Below, one piece after another: positions 43,761 to 51,156 of a stretch of 64,000 nt of DNA; position 1 is the first letter of the stretch; each line of letters begins with the position of its first letter. The translations under genes and the position numbers were made by a program. This DNA comes from Myxococcus stipitatus (GTDB lineage Bacteria; Myxococcota; Myxococcia; Myxococcales; Myxococcaceae): positions 930,001 to 994,000 of the forward strand of contig NZ_CP147913.1 of the NCBI RefSeq assembly GCF_037414475.1. The letters run 5' to 3'. The notes under the pieces were generated by a model. It was given only the letters and a program-made list of their open reading frames with translations, searched no databases and had not been told where the DNA came from.

Positions 43761-45788
43761 TTACAACCTTCCCAGGTGCTTGGTCGTGGTGATGGTCAAT
43801 ATTGGCATCAACATCTTCCGCTCGGGAGTGCTTGATGGGTCATACGGTTGACCCAGCTGCGAGCGGCCCTCCCAGGTGAGGTTGGCGCACAGCGGATATC
43901 GCGTCCCGTCGGGGAACTCCGCCTCCGTAATCCAGGCGAAGACCCGGTCCTTCCCCGGGAAGATGGTGCCATGCAGCTTCGTCAGCCGGGGGATGGCGAC
44001 GACGCTGGTGTAGTCCTTCTTGATGTCCCGGCCGAGCTGATAGACGACGAAGGGGCCCTCGGGAGGCACCGGCACCGGGTCCCCGGAGTGCTCTTCGGTG
44101 AGGAAGTAGCTCATCTCGGAGAGGATGCGCGGGGGCCCGACGCCCATCTTCCTCATCAGCTCGATGGTCGACGCGGGGCACTCCTGCTCGGGCGCTTCCG
44201 TCCGCAGGTGCGAGGAGCCTCCCGCGCAGGCTCCGGCCAGACACGCCACGGCCGCCGCCTTTCCCAGACCGCCTTGCAGGCCCCGCTTCTTCGGGACGAC
44301 AGGAGGCTCGGCCACGGGCGCGGCCTTCACGGCCCCGGGGGCATCCTCGGTGAGCGCGACGACACGCTCAGGTGGGGCCGCGACGGTCTCCGGGAGGGTT
44401 GCCTCCGAGGAGGGCTCGACGGCGGGGAGGGGTGTGTTCGGGGGGCGGGAGGCACGGCTCGTCACGACGGGACTTCCTTTCTCGGCAAGAGGCGAGGGGG
44501 TACCAACCTCCTGCATGGAGCGGGGGGGCGGCTCGCGGCGGGCGAGGCCAAGCGCCGCGGCACCCGCGATGAAAAGAACGGTCGCGGCGATGCCAAGCGC
44601 CCGCCCTCGGTGCATCCGCGCCGGCGCCGCCCGGGGCTCCGGCGAAATCTGGGACACGACTTCAGGCGCATGCGCGGGTGCGCCAGGCGCGGGCTCGGCG
44701 GCGGCCACCTCGAGCGCCACGGGCGGTGGCGCCGGTGCCTCGGGCTGTTCGTCCGCGAGGGGCTCGTTCTCCAACGGGCGGATGAGCTCGGGGACGATGC
44801 GCAACCGAGGTGTGTCCGCGTCCGCGTCGCGCGGAGAATCCGGGTCGGGAGGACGGTCCAGGGACACCTTCCAGGCCGGCTGCCGCTTCTCCTTCGCGAC
44901 CTCCCAGAGCGCCTGCAGGAGCGCCTCCGTGCCCGCGTAGCGCTCCTCGGGGCGCTTGGCGAGCAGCCGCATCGCGACGTCTCCCAACGCGGGAGGGACC
45001 TTCGGGTTGACGGCCTGGGGCGCTCGCGGCGTCACCGTCTCGATGGCCGGCAGCAGCCGGTCGTATGGGAGCCGGGGGTCGAAGGCGTAGCCATCCGTGA
45101 GCGACTCGTACAAGAGCGCGCCCAGCGCGTAGAGGTCTCCGGGGATGCCCGCGTCGAAGCGCGCGCCCTGCTCCCACTGGCCCTCGCGCAGGAAGGCCAC
45201 GCATTCGGGCGGCAGGAGGTGCGGCGAGGCGGGCGCCACGCCCACCGTCAGCGTCGTCGCCCCGGGCATCCGCACGGTGCCCAGATCGATGAGGTAGGGC
45301 CGCTCGTCGTCGCGGCGGATGAGCAGGTTGTCGCCCTTCACGTCGCGGTGGTGCAGCCCGCGCCGGTGCAGGTCCGACACCGCGCGCACCACCTCCGTGA
45401 ACACCGACAGCAGGTGCGCCGCCGACGGCTTCACCCGCCAGCGCCACTCATGGAACGTCTCACCATCGATGTAGTCGGTGACGAAGTACAGGTAGCCGTC
45501 GGGTGGGTCCGGCCACCGGTCCACCGCGTGGACCCGGGGCAGGTTGGGATGAGGCGCACAGGCCAGCAGCGCGGCGACCTCGTGTGACAGCCGGCCGTTG
45601 ACGTCCTCCTCCTCGGAGGCCTGCGGGCCCGCCGGGCGAAGCGCCATCTTCATCGTGAAGGAGCGCCCTCCCCGCTCCACCTTGAAGACGCGGCCAAAGC
45701 CCCCCGCCCCCAACGAGGCCACCACGCGCCACGGCCCCACCACGCTTCCCGGGGCAAGCTGGTCCGGATGGAACGGCGCGGCACTCAC
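43761..45788 (-). CDS. Transmembrane serine/threonine protein kinase
   Basis: A 675-residue Hanks-type kinase from GTG 45788, chosen because GGGAGG lies ten bases upstream. The kinase domain (~15-290) has the glycine loop GAGGFGRVF (27-35), catalytic-type Lys47 in FTMKMAL, HRDVKGDN, and IDLGTVR in place of DFG, which still supplies the metal-binding Asp. A Pro/Ala-rich juxtamembrane region leads to a membrane helix (GIAATVLFIAGAAALGLA, ~395-412). Another low-complexity stretch and a short hydrophobic Ala/Cys segment (AAAVACLAGACAGG) follow. The outer domain (~540-675) is beta-rich and may sense signals. Directly coupled to the DUF2381 gene. Confidence 0.9.
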   Translation of the reverse strand: MSAAPFHPDQLAPGSVVGPWRVVASLGAGGFGRVFKVERGGRSFTMKMALRPAGPQASEEEDVNGRLSHEVAALLACAPHPNLPRVHAVDRWPDPPDGYLYFVTDYIDGETFHEWRWRVKPSAAHLLSVFTEVVRAVSDLHRRGLHHRDVKGDNLLIRRDDERPYLIDLGTVRMPGATTLTVGVAPASPHLLPPECVAFLREGQWEQGARFDAGIPGDLYALGALLYESLTDGYAFDPRLPYDRLLPAIETVTPRAPQAVNPKVPPALGDVAMRLLAKRPEERYAGTEALLQALWEVAKEKRQPAWKVSLDRPPDPDSPRDADADTPRLRIVPELIRPLENEPLADEQPEAPAPPPVALEVAAAEPAPGAPAHAPEVVSQISPEPRAAPARMHRGRALGIAATVLFIAGAAALGLARREPPPRSMQEVGTPSPLAEKGSPVVTSRASRPPNTPLPAVEPSSEATLPETVAAPPERVVALTEDAPGAVKAAPVAEPPVVPKKRGLQGGLGKAAAVACLAGACAGGSSHLRTEAPEQECPASTIELMRKMGVGPPRILSEMSYFLTEEHSGDPVPVPPEGPFVVYQLGRDIKKDYTSVVAIPRLTKLHGTIFPGKDRVFAWITEAEFPDGTRYPLCANLTWEGRSQLGQPYDPSSTPERKMLMPILTITTTKHLGRL

Positions 45789-46239
45789 GGCGACGCCACC
45801 TCCCGCGACACGTCGCGCCCCCGCCCTACCCCGCACGAGGGCATGCGCAGCACGTCAGGCTTGGTGACCACCCAGGGAACGGGGCTGTACAAGGGCAACC
45901 TCCCGGGTTGACCCTAGCCTGTCTTCAAGGGCTGTCACGAATTTTCCCACCCGGGAGGTGGTCCACCCATGCGCGGGGGACCCAACGTCAGCCGTTGGCT
46001 CCGGCCGAGTGGACCCAGGCCCCGCGGGCACCCGGCCAGGCCTCAACACAACTTAACACCTGGGTGATTTGAACCATGCGATGCAGGACGCGCCCCTCTC
46101 CGGTGTTCCACCAGGACACAGGACCGGAGTCGCGGGGCGAACGAGGGTGACGCTCCGCCGGGAATGGCGCCGGGAGCCTGTCCGTCAACGTGGTATCGGT
46201 GGGCCGTCACGGTCACCAGGAAGGAAGGGAGGTGCTGGA
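45789..46239. other. Noncoding region upstream of kinase and peroxiredoxin
   Basis: 451 bases between divergent genes. It is locally less GC-rich around 45905-45945 and 46040-46070, where promoters may lie. Several short stems are visible (for example CCACC/GGTGG near 45950 and AGCC/GGCT near 45990). A GGTTCAAATC string on the minus strand near 46070 resembles a tRNA T-loop but has no pairing stem. No gene was recognised. Confidence 0.45.
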
Positions 46240-46716
46240 ATGCTCGCCATCGGAGACCTCGCGCCAGACTTTTCCGCCATCGACTGTCATGGCGTGCCGC
46301 TGAGCCTGTCGGCGCTCAAGGGCCGCCGCGTCGTGCTCTTCTTCTTCCCCAAGTCCTTCACGCTGGGCTGCACCATCGAGAACCGCGCGTTCCGGGACAA
46401 TCACCTGCGCCTGCAGGAGCTGGGCGCGGAGTTGGTGGGAGTCTCCGTGGACACGCAGAAGACGCAGTGCGAGTTCGCGGCGAAGGAGGACATCCACTTC
46501 TCCCTGTTGGGAGACCCGGACCGGGTCATCAGCCATGCGTACGACGTGCTCTGGCCCGTGCTGCGCGTGGACCGGCGCGTCACGTTCATCATCGGCCCGG
46601 ACGGCCGTATCGAGGACATCATCCGGCACGAGCTGCGCGTGTACCGCCACCTGGACGATGTCCTGCGCTACCTGGAGACCCACCGGCTTCCGGCGGCGCT
46701 CGACTCGGCCGCTTGA
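46240..46716 (+). CDS. Peroxiredoxin, BCP/PrxQ type
   Basis: A 158-residue thiol peroxidase. ATG at 46240 has GGGAGG seven bases upstream; longer open frame before it is discarded. The active site PKSFTLGCT (37-45) keeps the Pro-Thr-Cys signature with peroxidatic Cys44. No cysteine is found five residues later, where many BCPs have the resolving Cys, so it may act as a 1-Cys enzyme or use Cys16 or the Cys in KTQCEFAAKED. The usual PGCTIEA sequence is altered to LGCTIEN. It reduces hydrogen peroxide or alkyl peroxides in the cytoplasm. Confidence 0.9.
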   Translation: MLAIGDLAPDFSAIDCHGVPLSLSALKGRRVVLFFFPKSFTLGCTIENRAFRDNHLRLQELGAELVGVSVDTQKTQCEFAAKEDIHFSLLGDPDRVISHAYDVLWPVLRVDRRVTFIIGPDGRIEDIIRHELRVYRHLDDVLRYLETHRLPAALDSAA

Positions 46717-46720
46717 GCGC

Positions 46721-46736
46721 GGGCGCATGCGCGCCC
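46721..46736. terminator. Hairpin between convergent genes
   Basis: GGGCGC (46721-46726) pairs with GCGCCC (46731-46736) around ATGC, in the 22-base gap between the peroxiredoxin stop and the stop of the next, convergent gene. No T-tract. Confidence 0.45.
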
Positions 46737-46738
46737 CG

Positions 46739-47422
46739 TCAGTCCCAGCAGCAGTGGTATTCGCAGTGCGGCGCGCCCTGGGCCCGGCACAGCGGGTGGG
46801 TGATGCGGGGCGTCAGTCCTCCCGACAGCTCGATGGCGCGCTCGTGCCAGCCGATGATGGTGAGGCAGTCCGCCTCCGTCACGTTCTCCGCGCTGAAGGT
46901 GCGCAGGATGGCGGACCGGGGCCCTGTCTTGTCGTACGTCCGCGACCCCACCGCGTAATAGAACCGGTAGATGCGCGCCGCCTGGCTCAGCAGGAAGTGA
47001 GGATCCCCCGCCTGGAGGAAGGCGTGCTGGGGCCCCCGCAGTGACTCCTCCGCGGAGGCCCGCCCCATCTCGATGAAGGCCCGGCTCTCGTCCTCCGGAG
47101 ACAGCACCTCCGCGATGGCCGAGTCCAGGCGCAGGTTGAGCTCCAGCGGGTACCAGGCCACGGGCAGGAGCGACTTGCGCAATAACGCCTGGTCGGACGG
47201 CGGCAGCCGCCCCAGGACCAGATCCACCCGAAGCTGGCCACCCTGCTGGCGCAGCAAGTTCAGCCGGGAGATGAGGACGCCCCCCTTGATGCGAGAGCCC
47301 GAGCCTTCCAGCACCATGAGAGGTCCGTGGGTTTCACCAACCGCCGCATCCTGACAGTCGGTGAACACATGGAGCAACCGGCCCTGGCGAGCGAATGTCC
47401 GCCACCCAGCGGTTGTCCCCAT
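46739..47422 (-). CDS. Uncharacterised protein with Cys-rich C-terminus
   Basis: A 227-residue protein from ATG 47422 (no clear ribosome binding site; the long upstream open frame is Pro/Arg-rich and unconvincing). The body is mixed alpha/beta (GGVLISRLNLLRQQGGQ, LRVDLVLGRLPPSDQALLRK, then a helix FLLSQAARIYRFYYAVGSR). The end, CRAQGAPHCEYHCCWD, packs four cysteines and two histidines into 16 residues. That ending resembles the Cys-containing C-termini of V4R and some H-NOX-like ligand-binding domains, which hints at metal or ligand sensing, but I cannot assign a family. Divergent from the ECF sigma gene with 68 bases between. Confidence 0.45.
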   Translation of the reverse strand: MGTTAGWRTFARQGRLLHVFTDCQDAAVGETHGPLMVLEGSGSRIKGGVLISRLNLLRQQGGQLRVDLVLGRLPPSDQALLRKSLLPVAWYPLELNLRLDSAIAEVLSPEDESRAFIEMGRASAEESLRGPQHAFLQAGDPHFLLSQAARIYRFYYAVGSRTYDKTGPRSAILRTFSAENVTEADCLTIIGWHERAIELSGGLTPRITHPLCRAQGAPHCEYHCCWD

Positions 47423-47490
47423 GTCCGTGCGGGCTCGAGAAAAAGGCCCGGCGAAAATAACCTGGGGCCGGGCCGGGGGTTGAAAGCGCC

Positions 47491-48126
47491 GTGAGCCTCG
47501 GGGAGACAGGCCGACGGGTGGTGGTGATGCCGGCGCGCCGGGTGGCCCTGGAGCGGGCCCCGGACGAGGACCTCTGCCGCGCGTTCCTGGACGGAGAGGA
47601 AGCGGCCTTCGAGGTGCTGGTGACGCGGCACCGGGCGCTCGTCTTCTCGCTGGTGCGCCGCTATGCCACCCGCCCCGAGGACGCGGCGGACCTGACGCAG
47701 GCGGCGTTCCTGCGGGCGCTGGAGGCCTCGCGCCGCGTGTTCGCGCGGTGGAGCCCTCGCGGCCCCACGCCCTTTCGCGCCTGGCTGGTGCGCATCGCAC
47801 TCAACCTGGCGAAGAACCACGCCCGGAACGGCCGCCGGTGGCGCCCCGTGCTGGTGGAGGCCCCGGACGACGCGGCGGCGGAGGACCCCGGAGAGTCGGC
47901 CCAGGAAGGCCTGGAGCGCGCGGAGCGGGCGCGGCGCGTGCGCGAGGGAGTCCTCCTGCTGCCCCGGCGCCAACGCGAGGTCCTGACGCTGCGCGTGGAT
48001 GGCGGGCTGGCGTTCAAGGACATTGCCGAGACGCTCGGCATCACGGAGAACAATGCGAAGGTGCAGTTCCACCTGGCCGTGAAGCGTCTGAAGGCGCGGG
48101 TGGCCGAGCCGGAGGAGACGCAGTGA
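47491..48126 (+). CDS. ECF RNA polymerase sigma factor
   Basis: A 211-residue sigma-70-family factor. GTG 47491 is taken as start; ATG 47527 (199 residues) is possible because neither has a clear ribosome binding site. Region 2 is ~24-90 (FEVLVTRHRALVFSLVRRY, PEDAADLTQAAFLRALEA), followed by an acidic linker and region 4 (~150-205; LPRRQREVLTLRVDGGLAFKD, then ETLGITENNAKVQFHLAVKRLK). It heads a three-gene operon: its TGA overlaps the ATG of the anti-sigma gene (TGATG). The target regulon is unknown; the Spy-like third gene points to envelope or metal stress. Confidence 0.92.
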   Translation: MSLGETGRRVVVMPARRVALERAPDEDLCRAFLDGEEAAFEVLVTRHRALVFSLVRRYATRPEDAADLTQAAFLRALEASRRVFARWSPRGPTPFRAWLVRIALNLAKNHARNGRRWRPVLVEAPDDAAAEDPGESAQEGLERAERARRVREGVLLLPRRQREVLTLRVDGGLAFKDIAETLGITENNAKVQFHLAVKRLKARVAEPEETQ

Positions 48127-48659
48127 TGGCCGCATGCCCGGAGCAGGAAGCACGGCTGGATTTGCATGCCGCGGGGGCGCTGGACACGTCGGAGACAGTC
48201 CTGTTGGTCCAGCACCTGGAGTCGTGCGCGGGGTGCCGCGAGGCCTTCGCCGCGTCGGTGGAGATGCTGTCGCTTCTGGCCCTCCCGGAGCCGACGGCGT
48301 CCGAGAAGAGCGCCCAGGACGCCCTGCCCCGGCGCACGCTGGAGGCGTGGCAACACGAGCACGCGCGCCCCTCGCCATGGCGCCGCAAGATGGGCGTGGC
48401 GCTGGCCGCCGCCGCCGCCGTGGCGTTCGCCGCCCTCGTCCCAGGCCTGATGAGTCCTGGGGGCCTCACGGGCGGAGCCGCCTCCGGCGCTGGAGATTCC
48501 GCTTCCGAAGCCCAGCAGGTGGAGGCGCAGACGCTCGCGGACTTCGAGGCGTGGGCGGGGCTGGAGCCGCTCGAGCCCGGCGCGGTGGTGGAAGACGAGG
48601 AGGCGCTCGAGGACCTCGAGCCCTCGAACGAGGACGACCTTCTGGGAGAGACGCTGTGA
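48126..48659 (+). CDS. Membrane anti-sigma factor with zinc-binding motif
   Basis: A 177-residue protein. The N-terminal ~60 residues form an anti-sigma domain with the HxxxCxxC signature (QHLESCAGC), which should coordinate zinc and hold the ECF factor. A membrane helix (MGVALAAAAAVAFAALVPGLM, ~81-101) follows. The C-terminal ~75 residues are acidic, probably extracytoplasmic and disordered, ending DDLLGETL. Its start overlaps the sigma gene stop by one base and its stop overlaps the next start (GTGA), so the three proteins are probably made in fixed ratio. Confidence 0.87.
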   Translation: MAACPEQEARLDLHAAGALDTSETVLLVQHLESCAGCREAFAASVEMLSLLALPEPTASEKSAQDALPRRTLEAWQHEHARPSPWRRKMGVALAAAAAVAFAALVPGLMSPGGLTGGAASGAGDSASEAQQVEAQTLADFEAWAGLEPLEPGAVVEDEEALEDLEPSNEDDLLGETL

Positions 48660-49210
48660 AGACGAAGACGCGCAAGTCGTGGGTGGTGCTGGCCGTGGTG
48701 CTCTCGCCGTGGCTGGCCTTGGCGAGGCCCGGCGCCAGGGAAGGCTCGGAGCCCGAGAGGGACCGGATGGAGCGCGCCGAGCAGCGGATGGAGCGCGCCG
48801 AGCAGCGGATGGAGCGCGCCGAGCAGCGGATGCGGCTGCGGCAGGTGCTGACGCTGTCGGACGTGCTGGAGCTCGACAACGCGCAGGCGTTGAAGGTGGA
48901 GCAGACGCTGCGCCAGTTCGACGAGAAGCGCCGGCCGCTGCGCGAGCAGGTCCGGGAAGCGGCGCGCACGCTCCATCAGGCCGCGAGAGGCGACAGCGCG
49001 GCGCAGGCGCAGGTGGACACCGCCGCCCTGCGCGCCTTCGAGGCCCGCGAGCGCATCGCGGCGTTGGACAAGGAGATGTACCAGGCGCTGGCGAAGGGGC
49101 TTGCTCCGGAGAAGCGGGCGAAGCTGGCGCTCGCCCTGGCGCGTGGCGGTGGCAAGCACTTCCGGGGCTGGAAGGACGACTCCTCCAAGGGGATGCGCGG
49201 CGACGACTGA
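48656..49210 (+). CDS. Spy/CpxP-like periplasmic protein (LTXXQ-type)
   Basis: A 184-residue exported protein starting at GTG inside the stop of the anti-sigma gene, with GGGAGAG upstream. A signal peptide (VLAVVLSPWLALA) is followed by three exact heptads of MERAEQR, then an all-helical domain (LRQVLTLSDVLELDNAQALKVEQTLRQF in two parts) in which metal-responsive or misfolded-protein sensors of the CnrX/ZraP/Spy group fall. The tail KALALARGGGKHFRGWKDD is basic. It probably senses envelope stress and feeds back on the anti-sigma factor; that is inferred from the operon. Confidence 0.7.
   Translation: MKTKTRKSWVVLAVVLSPWLALARPGAREGSEPERDRMERAEQRMERAEQRMERAEQRMRLRQVLTLSDVLELDNAQALKVEQTLRQFDEKRRPLREQVREAARTLHQAARGDSAAQAQVDTAALRAFEARERIAALDKEMYQALAKGLAPEKRAKLALALARGGGKHFRGWKDDSSKGMRGDD
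48764..48826 (+). repeat. Three exact 21-bp repeats in the Spy-like gene
   Basis: A 21-bp unit occurs three times in tandem with no mismatch, encoding successive MERAEQR heptads. A multiple of seven residues keeps a coiled-coil register. Exact repetition at DNA level suggests recent expansion, and copy number may vary among strains. Confidence 0.85.
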
Positions 49211-49281
49211 GCCCGGCCTTCGGGCAATGGGCCCGGAGTCGTGGACAGGCGGGCGGACCTCCGGGGGCACTTCGGAGGTCC
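49211..49281 (+). terminator. Two hairpins ending the sigma operon
   Basis: GCCCG/CGGGC (49211-49225) follows the stop at once, and a perfect 9-bp stem GGACCTCCG/CGGAGGTCC spans 49255-49281. Together they probably end the ECF operon transcript before the lipoprotein gene. Confidence 0.6.
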
Positions 49282-49336
49282 GTGACTACCGTCAGGAAGC
49301 CGACGGCGCGTGTCGCGCCGGCACCAGGAGGCTTCC

Positions 49337-49924
49337 ATGCGTCTGCACCCGCGACTCGCGCCCTTGTTGTTGGCGGGGCTCTTCATGGCCTGCGCGAGCA
49401 TCAACGTCAGCTCCAACTACGACCCGTCGGCCGTACAGGAGATCGACAGTTTCAAGACGTACGCCTGGCTCCCGCAGCCCGAGGGCGGCGACAAGCGCGT
49501 CTACAACCCCATCATTGGCAACCAGGTGATGAAGGCGGCGGACGACGTGCTGCAGTCCCGCGGCTACCAGAAGGTGGACGCCAGCGCGAACCCTGACTTC
49601 CTCATGGGCTGGCACGGCTCCATCCAGGACAGGCTGGAGGCCGACACGGTCAATGGCTACTACGGCTATCCGTACAGCCCCTTGTGGGATCCCTTCTGGG
49701 GGGGCCCCGTCGTCGCCGCGGCTCCGGAGACCTATGTCCGCGAGTACGAAGAGGGCACCATCCTGCTCGACGTCGTGGACGGGAAGTCCAAGCAGCTCGT
49801 CTGGCGCGGCAAGGCGCAGTCGGAGCTGAACGAGAACGCGTCGGCCGAGAAGCAGCAGAAGAAGCTCACCCAGTCGGTGGACAAGATTTTGGAGCGCTTC
49901 CCGCCCAAGCCCGGGAAGAAGTAG
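49337..49924 (+). CDS. DUF4136-like lipoprotein
   Basis: A 195-residue protein with AGGAGG five bases before its ATG. The signal ends in LFMAC, so the mature N-terminus should be a lipidated Cys followed by ASINVSSNYDP. The pattern FKTYAWLPQ, NPIIGNQVMKAADDVLQSRGYQKVD, and a C-terminal block TILLDVVDGKSKQLVWRGKAQSEL fits DUF4136, a family of small envelope lipoproteins of unknown function. A Tyr/Gly/Trp-rich insert (~100-120) is notable. It may be cotranscribed with the next lipoprotein gene, although a 12-bp inverted repeat lies between them. Confidence 0.82.
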   Translation: MRLHPRLAPLLLAGLFMACASINVSSNYDPSAVQEIDSFKTYAWLPQPEGGDKRVYNPIIGNQVMKAADDVLQSRGYQKVDASANPDFLMGWHGSIQDRLEADTVNGYYGYPYSPLWDPFWGGPVVAAAPETYVREYEEGTILLDVVDGKSKQLVWRGKAQSELNENASAEKQQKKLTQSVDKILERFPPKPGKK

Positions 49925-49933
49925 GGCGGCATG

Positions 49934-49979
49934 CACGTCCGGCGCCTCCGGCGGATGGGAGCGTCGAGCGCCGGACGTG
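49934..49979 (+). terminator. Long inverted repeat after the DUF4136 gene
   Basis: CACGTCCGGCGC (49934-49945) and GCGCCGGACGTG (49968-49979) form a perfect 12-bp stem with a 22-nt loop just after the stop codon. It is a likely terminator or mRNA-stabilising stem. Confidence 0.6.
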
Positions 49980-50039
49980 GACCTGTCCTGGAGAACAACG
50001 GACGGCGGCCCGCGGGCGTGCGCAGCTTGAGCGGGCTCC

Positions 50040-51152
50040 ATGTCCCGCCTCCGCCAACGAGTGGGTTGCGCGCTGCTCCTGGCCGTCCTGGGCGGGTGCT
50101 CCGTCGCGACACCTCGCTCGGAGCTGGCGCGGCGCGTGGGCCGCTCGGACCTGTCCATCGATGCGCTGCGCTCCCGCGTCCGAGACATGGCCCGCCGCTT
50201 CTCCGGGCTGCTGGAGGTCTCCGCGGATGACATCGCGGAGCGCTCGGGCTCGGCCGCGGTGCGCGAGGCGATGACGACGTTCAAGCTCAACGCCGTGCCC
50301 GCGATGCAGGGCGCCCTGCTCCAGCCGGACCCGGTGGCGGCGCTGGTGGATGCCTGGGCGCTGCTCGCGCAGCTCGAGCTCGCCCTCCCCCAATGGGCCG
50401 AGAGCGCCGGTGCGTCCCGCGAGGCGACCGATGCAGCCTCGCGCATGGTGCATCAGCAAGAAGCCGAGATTGAGGCGCTCTGGCGCGACGTGTCCGGACA
50501 TGAGGACGTCTCCGCCCCGCGCAAGCGGGTCCATGAGTGGGCCGCGCGGAATCCGCTGGTGGGGGCGCTCGTGACACGTGTGTCCACGGTGTCGTTGCTC
50601 GCGGACGTCTCCGCGCTCTCGGGCGTCAACCTGCGCGGCACGGCGGCGGTGCTCGAGGACGAGGTGCGGGACCTGACCACGCGCCTGGACCTCTATGCGG
50701 CCTCGCTGCCACGACAGGCCCGGTGGCAGGCGGAGTCACTGGCCCAGGAGGCGTGGCGAGCGCTCCCCGCGAAGGAAGTGCTCCGCGACCTCGAGCGCTC
50801 CGTGGACGCGTTGGACCAGTTGGGCGCGCTGGCGGCGGGGGCCTCCGCGCTGGTGGCGAGGGAGAGGAGCGCGGTGCTGGTGGCTGTGAGCACGGAGCGA
50901 GAGGCGCTCCAGCACTTCATCGATGAGGAGCGGCAGGCGGTGCTCGCGGCCCTCCACACCGAACGCGTGGAAGGGCTACAGCAGGGCGAGCGCATCGGCT
51001 ACGGCCTGGTGGACCACGCCTTCCAGCGCGCCTCGGGGTTGGTGGACCGCGTCTTTGTCTGGCTGCTCGGGCTGATGGTGCTGGGCATCGTGGGAGCACT
51101 CCTCATCGCGGCCCTGCTCAGTCGAGCCTGGAAGCGCCGGGTGTCCGACTGA
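50040..51152 (+). CDS. Lipoprotein with C-terminal membrane helix, unknown function
   Basis: A 370-residue protein. The signal ends in VLGGC, a good lipobox, and the far end has a membrane helix (VFVWLLGLMVLGIVGALLIAAL, ~342-363) followed by a basic cap. It would thus be tethered at both ends. The middle is almost all helical, with long amphipathic segments (LDAYAASLPRQARWQ-type, then LRDLERSVDALDQLGALAAG and STEREALQHFIDEERQAVLAAL), and may form coiled coils. This layout resembles chemoreceptor-associated or envelope-spanning proteins, but no family was recognised. Its stop is four bases from that of the convergent gene. Confidence 0.6.
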   Translation: MSRLRQRVGCALLLAVLGGCSVATPRSELARRVGRSDLSIDALRSRVRDMARRFSGLLEVSADDIAERSGSAAVREAMTTFKLNAVPAMQGALLQPDPVAALVDAWALLAQLELALPQWAESAGASREATDAASRMVHQQEAEIEALWRDVSGHEDVSAPRKRVHEWAARNPLVGALVTRVSTVSLLADVSALSGVNLRGTAAVLEDEVRDLTTRLDLYAASLPRQARWQAESLAQEAWRALPAKEVLRDLERSVDALDQLGALAAGASALVARERSAVLVAVSTEREALQHFIDEERQAVLAALHTERVEGLQQGERIGYGLVDHAFQRASGLVDRVFVWLLGLMVLGIVGALLIAALLSRAWKRRVSD

Positions 51153-51156
51153 GCGC

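Noticed and set aside
46060..46085. GGTTCAAATC, a tRNA T-loop-like string on the minus strand
   Set aside because: The flanking bases do not form the T stem and no other tRNA arms are present.
48764..48826. Short tandem repeats considered as a CRISPR or regulatory array
   Set aside because: The three 21-bp units are contiguous without spacers, in frame inside a gene, and encode heptads.
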